A stretch of DNA of 64,000 nucleotides from Chrysoporthe austroafricana (lineage: Eukaryota; Ascomycota; Sordariomycetes; Diaporthales; Cryphonectriaceae): NCBI GenBank assembly GCA_001051155.2, contig JYIP02000006.1:310001-374000 (forward strand), written 5' to 3'. Position numbers and translations under genes: made by a program. The notes under the pieces are model-generated. The model was not told where the DNA came from and did no database searches. It saw nothing but the letters and a program-made list of their open reading frames with translations. Of the stretch, positions 12,481 through 21,750 are shown piece after piece (position 1 is the first letter of the stretch; each line of letters starts with the position of its first letter).

Positions 12481-13194
12481 AAATCGAATTAGCTTAAATA
12501 TTCTGAAACGAGAATTAACTATATATTTGCTTTAATTTTATCTATTATATTTATAAATAACGAATAAATAATGCTAATTATCGTTATATAATTAATAAAA
12601 ATATAAATTAACTTAGCTCGATTCGATTTTATTATCGTTTGCAATTTTCGTATTAGCTATATTAAATAAACTATTTTTAGCTTTATAAGCTAATACTTTT
12701 ATTTTGCTTTATTAATCGTTTTACTTAATAAAAAATTAATTATACGGCTATATTTGCTATTAGCAATATTCCATTCTATATATAATCGTTTGTTAATTGG
12801 AAAATAATACTTAAGAACTTTATTTCTTTAAATGCATTTAATTAAATAAAAAGAAATTTATTTAAAATATAGTAAAATAAAGCATTCTTAGCTTTCAAAG
12901 CTATTTTGAAATTATAAAAATTATTAATTTCGTTTAATATTAGATCAAAAATAGCTTATATAATATAGTTTTGCTATTTTATACTTAAGAATAAATAATT
13001 CGATTAGCAAATTTCGTTTAGTATTCTAATTTTCTTTTTTTAAAATGGATTAATTTTATAATTATATTTAAGAATTAAATAGCATAAGTATTTTATAAAT
13101 CCAATAAACTTTTCTAATTACTAGAATATTTTGGGAAATTCTAGATTGCGAATAGCTTATATCCGGTATTTCGTATTGGAAATTCCGAATCTGT

Positions 13195-13400
13195 CTATTT
13201 TGAATCTTAAAATCTGGATTAAAAGATATCCAAAAAACGATTTAAATTCAGCTAATAAAATATTTTTGTATAAAAATAATAAGAAAATAATTTATAAGTA
13301 TTGCAAATAGTCTTATTCTATAATTGAATAAATAATAATATTATTTATAAAAGCGAAAGCAAATTTATAATATAATTATAAGAATTGATTTATAAAATAT
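13195..13400 (-). pseudogene. Gypsy reverse transcriptase palm remnant
   Basis: The - strand reads 'FAFINNIIIYS', then an 'E.DYLQYL' block, then 'KSFFGYLLIQILRF'. This is the RT catalytic region, normally 'F.YVDDI.I.S...EEH..HL' followed by a Lys-Ser-Phe-Leu-Gly-Tyr stretch. Both catalytic aspartates are now asparagines (GAY to AAY). Two stops are visible, one where a Glu/Gln/Trp codon would be expected. Confidence 0.9.
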
Positions 13401-14499
13401 TAAATATAAAATAATAAATTTCGAAATTCTATAAATAGAATTTTTATTTTTTTTTTAATTACGATAATTAATAATAATAAATCGGTCTTTATAGTTTGGA
13501 TATATTAGGAATTAATAGAAAAATTGCTATATATTTATTATTATAATATATATATTTTTTTTTAGCTATTTAATAATTTCTTATTATAATAGCAAAGAGT
13601 AAGTATCGGGAATTAAAACTTTATTCAAAATACGTAAATTAACTATTATATATTCTTTTTTCTAGCTATTTATATTCTTCCAAATTATAAAAATTAATAA
13701 ACCGAATAGCATTATACTTATAACTTATTTAGCTCGACTTTATTAATATAATTTATTTAAAATTTCATTAATTACTTCTTAATTTTCTTTATTTGAATAA
13801 TATAGCTTTTATCCTATTTTCTGATTTTATTATTTTTCGACCAAATCGATTTTTATTTATTAATCGATTAGTATATTAACGAAATTTGTATTTTTAAAAA
13901 CTTTAATATATGCCCGTACTAATTCTATAACTTTATAGAAAAATTCCGGTAAATGCTTGCAAATATATATATTAAAATTAATTTCCGATTCCTTAATAGC
14001 TTTATTTTTTCGAATCCCCAATTTATTATTATTTTCGAAATAATCTCTTATTTCGGAAATCTTTATATCTGGGAATTAATACTCTTTTAGCTATTTTCCA
14101 GTAATTTCCGTAATTTGTTAGAAAATATACTTAATAAATAATAGTTAATCTGAATTCAGCTTTCTTAAAAGCTATAATTTATTTTTAATTCGTTAAAAAA
14201 AGTATTATTGCGCGATATAATAATAATTATCGTAATTCGTTAGCGGGATTATATAATCTATTTGAAATAGTTCGATTATTTTTAGAAATTAATTTTTCTG
14301 GATTCTTAAAAGACTTGCTGCCTAATTCGTTATTAAGACTTTTTTAGTTTAATAGCTTATTAAGCAATTCATTTACTTTTTCTGTTTTAGCTTAAATAAA
14401 AAAATTATATTTTTAGGATTCGCTTAATATTAATAGGAATTAGCTTATAAAATCTAAGCAATACTATTATAATAATTGCAGCTTTTGCTTATTAAGATT

Positions 14500-17400
14500 A
14501 TATTAGCATTCGGGCAAATATTTCCATTTTCGCTATAGCATTATTAAAATAATTAAATCGTATAAATAATTCTGAATTTAGAATATCCAGTTCGTAAGGA
14601 ATATTGTATTCCTATCCTAATAAAATGCTTGCTTCTAATCGATTTAATACCCAAGTTTTTATTCGAATACGAAATATAAATAAGTAGCCGTACTTATTGT
14701 TTTGGAAATATAAATCGAATTCAGCTTAGTCTTTTGCTAGCAACTAGCTTATGCTTTTAAGCTTAACCTTTATATTCCAGTTTATTTTCGCTTTAAAGAA
14801 CTATATTAGCAATTCCTTAGCAATAGCATAATAACTAGTGCTTATATTGATACAAATTTCTATATCCGGCTTATTTAAATATGCTTTAGCTATAACTTTT
14901 GCATACGTATAGCTGCTACTCTAATAAGGCTTAATTATAAATATAGAAATATTATATCTTAAGATTTCTTCTTTTTATATATCGATTTTAAGAAAATTTT
15001 ATAATTAATTAAATAGTTATATAGAGTATTTAATATAGAATATGCTTTCGTTTACCGATAATTTTGCCTTTTTGGCTCGAAAAATCCAAATATCGTTTTC
15101 GATTATTACATTCTCTTTATTAGCCTATTTTTCTAATTCGTTTTCTTGCTTTTATAAGTTTTCGTTATTTTCGGTCTTTTTATTTTATTTATCGCTATTC
15201 GCTATAAACAGATTATTATTTATAGAAAAATAACCTTTTCGAACTAGCTTATCTTCTTTATCTAAATTATATTGCAATTTTCCGTTATCGATATTGAAAT
15301 TTGCTAGAATTGACTGGATAAAATATTTTTTAATATCTTTTCGTACGAATTAATAATAAAGGCGCGATTGGAAATTTCAGTTTTTTGAAATTGAATTTCT
15401 GCTATTATTTATAGTATTGGTTAATATTTTCTTAACCGTATTAAAGATATTTTATTATCTAGCTATCCGTTCTCGTAATTAATTCCGAATATTTATTAGC
15501 TTTCGCTATTATTCTAATAAAAGCTTTCAGAATTCGTATTCCGGGATATATCCAGTACTTTTGAATAGATTTGGTTAATTAAATATCTTTATTAAGCGGG
15601 ATAAATATTCAAATCCTTAAAACCTGAATCTTCCAAATATTTTAAGAATATATTAGCTAGGAAATAAATATTAATATTAGGAAGATTAATAGCCGATTGC
15701 GTAACTTTCCGTACTGATTGTGCGAATTTACGAAATAATCTTATTATGCGATTTGATTCGAAAATATACTATATCTCTTATTTCGCTTTAAAACATTTTT
15801 CGAAATCTTTTGCATTTTCATTTCGATTAAATTTATCGAAATATTTAGCTATTAATTCTTTATTAATCCGATTCTAAATATTTCTAGCCAAATACGAATT
15901 TAAGTATTCGGCTAGCTTAATAAATCGACAGATATAATAAATAAATTCTAGAATATTGCGATTATTTCGTATATCTTTCCTGGAATATTATTGGGCATTT
16001 AATAAGTTTTTTGCAGTTTTCCGCAATATAAAGAAATCTTTTCTCAATTATTTCTTTTACTAATTCTAATTATATTTATGCAAAATAAAATCCTTATATT
16101 TTTAAAAAGATAATATAAAATAAAACCAAATATATATTATTCTAGCTAAATAAGCAAGTAAATGGAAATTGAAATATTTAGCGCGTTTTATATTTCTAGC
16201 TATATATATTTTATACCGGTTTATAAAAGCTTAAAAGTTTTTCCAAATAATAATTTTGTTATTTATAATAAATATAATTATTAAGTTAGTATAATTATTC
16301 CAGTTTTTATAAAATCGGAATTGCTTTATAATTATATTTTTGAATTCTCTATTAATACTAACGAGTAATGCTATAGGTTTAAGTAAATCAGGTCGATATG
16401 CTTAGAGATTTTTGGGTTGCTTATAGCCAAATAATAGATTTCGAGAATTATTATTCTTACTATTGCTAGAATCCGATAAATCCGATAATTTATTTAGCTT
16501 ACTAATTAATTCTTTTTAGAAATTAAGGTTAATTTCAATATTTAGTTTAAAGCTCGAAAATAATCTTTAATTTAATTAACCTTTTGCCTTTAATATAAAT
16601 ATTTGCTGAATACATTCTTTAATATTAGGAAATGCTAATTTGGTAAAGCAATATTTGTTATTAATATAGTATTTCGCGGCCGAAACGGAAAAGGGTTCCT
16701 TAATAAATTCCGATTGCATATTAAAAGCTTATTGCAATCGGAATATTTTCTTGAACCCAATACATATTGCTTTTTCCGAAATAAAGCCATTTTAATAAAT
16801 TGCTTTCATTTCGAATTATTATAGAAACTAATCTAATAAGCTAATAATTGGGAAAAGAAAAGTCGGGTATTTCTGAAAAATAATAATAAAATTATCCGAT
16901 TTTCTTTTATTTAGTCTTTCTTCCTTATAGTCTTTTTCCCTGAAAAGCTGCAAATAATCCGATAAATCCGATTAAAACGTTAATATATTTTTTGTTATAA
17001 AGTTTATAAAGTTAGCCGGAATAGCTATAATAAAACCTTATCTGGAAATATTCCGACTTTAAGCTTTTATTAAAAGGAAAGAAATATGCTTATTTTCTAG
17101 AACTAATTATTTTCTTTTGCTTTTATTTATTCTTCTTACCGTAATTAAAAAACTTTCGGATTTATTAATAAATCTAGAATTTGAATTTTCAGTCGAATAT
17201 CGTAATAAATAAATATATTTAATTCCGTTATTAATATTAATATATTCAAATATATAATGCTTTCAATTTTCGATAAATTATTATTAAGCTAATTCTTTTA
17301 ACGGATTTTCCGGGTTATTAAATCGAAAAGTATTTTTATTCTTGTTTATTTCTATAAGCATTTATTATTATTCTTTTTCCGTTATTATTTCGGTAAGCTA

Positions 17401-17780
17401 TCGAAATTTGCAATATTTGGAAAAATCTTTCCAAAATATATTATTCTTTCCTATCTACTAGGATAGATTCTTATCGAAATTCAACTTTTTTCTCTTTTAA
17501 GTCTAGCGCTTAAGCAATAAAGGCTATCCTTGCTTAATTACCTATACTTTTGCTTTCTGCAAAAGTATATTGGCTTTCCTAGAATTTTGTTTCGCTTTTT
17601 CGTATCGATCGGCCAAAAGTTTCCAATTAACGAAAGCGTATGCGATTTCGAGAAAGATTTTAATATCCGATATAACTCAATCCTTCCTTTCAGAATCGTT
17701 CAAAGCTTATATAAACTTATATACTTAGGCAGGATACTTGATTTCGATATAGTCGATAAGCTGCAATAGTAAAATATTAT
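14500..17780 (-). pseudogene. Gag-side part of the Gypsy element (heavily decayed)
   Basis: On the - strand, from just inside the leader (about 17770) down to the RT region, there are long stretches with infrequent stops. One near 17770-17530 encodes a Lys- and Leu-rich helical sequence. Position upstream of RT argues for gag plus protease. I could not place a zinc knuckle or the protease DTG/DSG motif with confidence, so this is assigned by position only. Confidence 0.45.
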
Positions 17781-17849
17781 TGCTAGTAGTTATTATAATG
17801 AATTGGCAATAAATTATCGATAAATAATTATAATATCTTTTACAAAAGC

Positions 17850-17992
17850 GCTATTTCTATAGAGGCCGATATCCTATAGGACCGATATTCCTATAAGAGC
17901 CGATATTCTATAGAGCCGATATCTCTATAGAAGCTGTTATTTTATAAGACCGATATTCCTATAAGAGCCGTTATTTTATAAAGCCGATAATC
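17850..17992 (-). repeat. Tandem 16-19 bp repeats in the Gypsy leader
   Basis: About eight consecutive units built on AGAGCCGATATTCCTAT lie just inside the 5' LTR, in the presumed untranslated leader. Copies differ mainly by transitions. Leader repeats can serve in packaging or transcription in LTR elements, but nothing here proves a role. Confidence 0.8.
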
Positions 17993-18037
17993 GAAATCCG
18001 ATTATGCAGCAAAAGCGTGCAAAGCATAACTATTAAT

Positions 18038-18245
18038 TGATAGTATACGTACTGAAATATATTATAAAGCATAATTCTTCCAAGAAAGTAAATTACGCTA
18101 AAAGCTTATCAAGGTATTATATAGGCTTCCCGGTAAAAGTATAGCATTTATTTAATAAATTCACTGCGTATTTACCAGGGGATTTACTATAGATTTACCA
18201 GGCGAATCCATTACGAATTTACCTCGTTTATAGGTTTTGCTATCA
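18038..18245 (-). repeat. 5' LTR of the Gypsy element (right copy, 208 bp)
   Basis: Full-length partner of 7599-7806. It keeps the intact termini TGATAG and CTATCA, which are reverse complements of each other, as expected for LTR ends of TG...CA type. The primer-binding site should be just left of 18038 on the - strand, but it is not recognisable as the complement of a known tRNA 3' end. Confidence 0.93.
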
Positions 18246-18250
18246 GTATT
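18246..18250. repeat. Right target-site duplication GTATT
   Basis: Identical to 7594-7598 and directly abuts the right LTR. Confidence 0.92.
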
Positions 18251-18390
18251 ATTTTAAATATTGCTAAGAAAGAATTCTAGCTTAGTTTAATATATATAGC
18301 TTTATTTCGGGTAAAATCTATAAATAGTATTTTTTTCGAATAGCCTTTCAGTTTCGAAATATTTTAGCGCTTTTAAAATAAAATAACAAT
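18251..18390 (+). pseudogene. PIF1-type Helitron helicase remnant, C-terminal part
   Basis: The reading continues in exactly the frame left at 7598: 'ILNIAKKEF', one stop, 'LSLIYIALFRVKSI', 'IFFE', one stop, 'PFSFEIF'. In intact Helitron/PIF1 helicases this is the final motif, a 'GLTYVA.SR' block followed by a short 'FEEPF' tail. Both stops are consistent with mutated Gln or Glu codons. It ends the helicase and shows that the LTR element split the gene. Confidence 0.88.
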
Positions 18391-18589
18391 AGCAAAAATA
18401 GCAAATTAAATTTATTATAATATATAAATTATATAAAATAAAGAAAAATAATAAATAGCAAATATTAATAATAAATATTAATAATAAATTTTATTTTCTT
18501 TAATTAGCTTATATTAATAGCTATAAATTAAATTTATATATTTCTATTAAAGATTTTAGCTAATATTTTTTTTAATAAATTTTTCTAAA

Positions 18590-19255
18590 TTAATAAGTTT
18601 TTTAAACCGATAAGCCTTTTATTTATATATTCAATATAAAAAAATCTTCCGTTTAAATATTATTTATAAATAAATATTAAAGATTAAGCTATTTAAAAAA
18701 AAGCTTTTATTAAATAGCTTATTTTTGTATTAATTAAATTAATAAGCTTTCTAAGCCGATAAGCTTTTTAAACCGATAAGCTTTTTAAACCGATAAGCTT
18801 TCTAAATCGATAAGCTTTCTAAATTAATAAGCTTTCCAAACTAACAAGCTTTCCAAACCGATAAGCCTTTTATCTATATACTTAGCATAAAAAAATCTTC
18901 TATTTAAATATTATTTGCAAATAAATATTAAAAATTAAACTATTTAAAAAAAAGCTTTTATTAAATAGCTTATTTTTATATTAACTAAGCTAATAAGCCT
19001 TTTAAACCAATAAGCTTTCCAAGCTAGCAAGCTATTTATTTATATATTTAATATAAAAGAATTTTCTATCTAAATATTATTTATAAATAAATATTAAAAA
19101 TTAAGCTGCTTAAAAAAAAACCTTTACCGGCTAAATTAGCTATTTTTTTATACTAGCCAGCCTTCCAGCCCAGCTAGCCTTCTAGCCTAGCCAGCCTTCT
19201 AGCCTAGCCAGCCCTCTAGCCTAGCCAGCTTTCCTGCCCAGCCAACCTTCCAGCT
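18590..19255. repeat. Compound repeat block: 17-bp tandem units between three copies of a roughly 140-bp segment
   Basis: Three copies of a roughly 140-bp AT-rich segment start near 18592, 18852 and 19013. Between and after them run 17-bp units. At 18735-18870 the units read AACCGATAAGCTTTCTA-like. At 19152-19255 they read AGCCTAGCCAGCCTTCT-like, the same repeat with C kept where the left copies have T. The block lies downstream of the helicase C-terminus, in the 3' part of the Helitron. Confidence 0.8.
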
Positions 19256-19287
19256 TCCATACCGGCCAGACCAGAAGCGTATATAGC

Positions 19288-19401
19288 GAGAGAACCAGAA
19301 TAGCGCTTGCGAACGCAAGCTGGCGAAAACCGCGGGATGCCGTAAGCGGCGCATAGTTTCGGCCCGCGTTCTATAGCAGGCCAGGCGCTATTCGGTTCTT
19401 G
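19288..19401. repeat. Inverted repeat with internal perfect hairpin
   Basis: AGAACCAGAATAGCGC (about 19289-19304) is the near-exact inverse of GCGCTATTCGGTTCT (about 19386-19400), with one base inserted. Inside the left half, GCTTGCGAACGCAAGC (19307-19322) is a perfect palindrome. The structure lies just past the AT-rich block. It may be a Helitron subterminal structure or a separate small element. Confidence 0.6.
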
Positions 19402-19445
19402 AGCTTAAGCTCGAAATCGCTCGCGATTTTCGCTATATCGGCAAT

Positions 19446-19483
19446 GCCCTAGCAATCTGAGCCTTCGAAGCTTTGCCTAGGGC
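19446..19483. repeat. GC-rich hairpin at the right flank of the nest
   Basis: GCCCTAGCAA (19446-19455) pairs with TTGCCTAGGGC (19473-19483) with one bulged base. Helitrons end with a short hairpin about ten bases before a CTRR terminus. I see no CTRR at that spacing, so the link to the Helitron end is only suggested. Confidence 0.55.
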
Positions 19484-19489
19484 TGGCAA

Positions 19490-20340
19490 CCTTGCGTTGG
19501 CTGTAGGAATATTATCAAGTTAACAGTGCCGGGAGGTCTTGGCAAGAGAAATTGTATCACCGGAGTGCAAACCCCAGGGTTTCAAAGCGTTGGAAACGTG
19601 AGAATCGTGATGGCGGATAAGACCTATCGACTATGACAGTGATGGAAAGTTAGGGCACTCTGTCAAGCTTGGTTAGGTCATATGTCCGAGGCGATATAGC
19701 AAGGCTGACTTGAATCGATGCCTCCGGCAGGGTAGAGGAAAGTGAGGCCATACTACTTGATTTAATGGATGGTTCTTGGGAAGTAGAGGGGAGATCTAGG
19801 AAATGAGCACTATCAGTCCTTGAAAAGCGCGTGTTGATGAGTACCTGGACGTCATCCGACAAGAGCCGACTAGAGACTTGTTCGGGGCTACTTAAGGTTA
19901 TATTTATTCAAAATAATAAATAAACACGCGCTTGGGATCCCCAAGATTCCTCGCCTCAGGCATATGTTACGTAATAATTAATCTTGCGAGAGAACGGTGA
20001 TGGGGTAACGGTCAGATAGGTTTTATTGTAGAGCATGGATTTAGCTTCGAGAATAGTGCTGGGGGCAAACGGAGGAGCAACATACAAGCGAACCGCATTC
20101 GTCAGCCGCTCCTTGCGAAAAGGGAAAAAAAAAACAAAAAACTAATAATGCAAATAGCGCATTATTGCTCTGCTGTACAAAAGATGCAGCATCGCTCTCT
20201 TTTTATTTGAAGCAAGAAAACAATATACAAATTTTATTCATTACTTAAGAGGCTATCGCGCGTTCCCAGCTTGATGGACATTAAACATCTGATAGTTTCA
20301 GCCGGAACTTGCATGCTGGCTTGTTCGCAACATATGCCTC
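19490..20340. other. Gene-poor spacer right of the nest
   Basis: Normal base composition with no gene I can support. The - strand is open for about 70 codons at 19862-19650 and reads like a coding fragment (Ser-rich, ending DRVP), but it lacks an ATG and partner exons. A poly-A run lies near 20128. Confidence 0.4.
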
Positions 20341-20354
20341 TCATCTAACGTTCG

Positions 20355-20945
20355 AGTGGCCCCTTAACCAATAAGTCTAAAAACTGTGGAACTATATCTT
20401 CGTTCACAGCCTAGCCATATTCTCCGTACTCATGCGAGGCCATTTTAACCAAAAAGACGTCTCCCCAATACTGGTGGCGTTCATCATCACTGACCCAGGC
20501 GGGAACAGACGAATTTTGCGGCAGATCATCGATGGCAAAGGAGTAGAAGACGTAATAGGCCCCTATACAAGATGAATGCATTTGCTGGAGATAAAGCGAC
20601 CGCGAGATATGATCGTGTTGTCGGAGATTAATCCTATGTAAATCGCGATGTTCCCAAGCTGTTTCCGTTTTCCAATAGCGGCGGAGATCAGGAATGTGGA
20701 AAAGGAAACTGTCTGTGGCTCCCGAGGCACTGATCGTGGTAAGGGAGAGGAGATGCGCAGGAGTGCCGTCGGCTAGTATCCTGACGCCAGTGATCGTGAC
20801 GGGTGGGGGACTTAGCGACGGCTCTCCTCTCCAGCCAAGGAAGGATCAGATTGAAGCGAGCATCGTGAAGAGTGGGAATAAGATAGAGATCTATATTGAG
20901 GTTGAGGATAGCTGGTGTTTGGCAGCGCGTTTGACGCTGGGAAGA
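20355..20945 (-). pseudogene. Broken gene of unknown function
   Basis: On the - strand a coherent reading runs from about 20945 to 20368. It begins with a hydrophobic Ile/Leu/Phe stretch, passes 'ITGVRILADGTPAHLL', 'FLFHIPDLRRYWKTE' and 'AYYVFYSFAIDDLP', and ends near 'DLLVKGPLER' before a TAG. At least three in-frame stops interrupt it (about 20896, 20854 and 20418), and no alternative splicing pattern removes them all cleanly. The amino-acid composition is protein-like, rich in Trp, Tyr, His and Asp. I do not recognise the family. The stops are of a kind RIP or ordinary decay could make. Confidence 0.5.
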
Positions 20946-20949
20946 TGAG

Positions 20950-21750
20950 GTCAGACGAGTGGATTGAGGATTTGAACCAGAACTAATGAAGCAATTACAT
21001 AGGAATAGCGCTAGAGCCCAGGTACGTACCCACGCACGTGCCACATACCCAGTGCCAGTACATGCTAGGATGCCATAGTAGTGGTGCTCGTGCCAGAGCT
21101 GCAGGCCGACGTCAGCTGCCGCAATGTTCTCGTCCTGCGCCCCCCCGTTGTCGCTCCACCAGGCCCGCCTCCCGCCCTTCTCAAGCTACATACTTACACC
21201 AGCCACGGCCTATCCTGGCGTTGGCTACCTCTGTCCAGTACTATCGCGCCTCGCCCCTCGCCCCTTCTCCGGCTCGATTCCACGCGCGCGCACGCACGAT
21301 CTGTACGTCACGATGTCCTCCCTCTGGCGCCGTCCATATGCGTGTTTGATATAACCACACACGACACGATTGCGACAAGTGCTGGGCGGGGCTGGGCTGG
21401 GCTGGGCTGGTTGCTCTTCTCTACATGTGCGCGGTGTCTGAGCTGTGCGGTCGTGTGGGCCTTTTTTGTCTCTGGTAAGATCATCGTGTGAGTCTATCAC
21501 GGCGGCGCTGCGTCGGGGGACGAGAGACGAGGAGGAGGTGGTGGTGGGCGCTGCAACAGACCAGCCTCGTGCTCCTCCGCCGGGGTCGCTAGCCCCCCAT
21601 TCTTCGCTTTCCGTCACAGCTGTGGCCCTCTCCGCTGACTTGCTGGTCACAGGGACGTAGAGCTTGCTTCCGAATCCCATCTCCTCTCCGGCGTAGCGAC
21701 GTCTAGATACAATCGCCCCTCCACACTCCTCCTCCCGGGCGTGCCTCGAC
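20950..21750. promoter_or_regulatory. Upstream region of the 5-phosphatase gene
   Basis: CT-rich runs, a GGGCT repeat at about 21388-21410 and CT-rich leader sequence immediately before the ATG at 21751. Several overlapping open frames here are in GC-rich, low-information sequence and are not supported as genes. Confidence 0.4.

Larger units (their letters stand above)
7599..18245 (-). mobile_element. RIP-degenerated Gypsy LTR retrotransposon inserted in the Helitron helicase
   Basis: The 10,647-bp element is bounded by two direct 208-bp LTRs and flanked by the 5-bp duplication GTATT. The coding remnants read on the - strand in the order reverse transcriptase, RNase H, integrase, which is Gypsy order (Copia would have integrase first). 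The right LTR is therefore the 5' LTR. LTR ends are TGATAG...CTATCA in the right copy and TAATAA...CTATTA in the left copy. Catalytic Asp residues of RT and integrase have become Asn, and many stops interrupt the frames, so the copy is inactive. The internal region, about 10.2 kb, is long for a fungal Gypsy element and includes an unexplained 3-kb segment downstream of integrase. Confidence 0.92.
1530..19490 (+). mobile_element. RIP-degenerated Helitron, split by a Gypsy insertion (boundaries approximate)
   Basis: The + strand of this AT-rich block holds decayed coding sequence with the domain order of a fungal Helitron Rep/helicase. The order is a DUF6570-like segment (about 3420-3900), Helitron_like_N (about 4150-5400) and a PIF1-type helicase (about 6300-7598), continuing at 18251-18390 beyond the inserted LTR retrotransposon. 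Without that 10.65-kb insert the element would be about 7 kb. The ends are not firmly placed: base composition changes near 1640 and again between 19130 and 19260, and hairpins lie at 1464-1521 and 19446-19483. Helitrons move by rolling-circle replication using the Rep nuclease and helicase. This copy is inactive because of many stops and lost catalytic residues. Confidence 0.8.
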
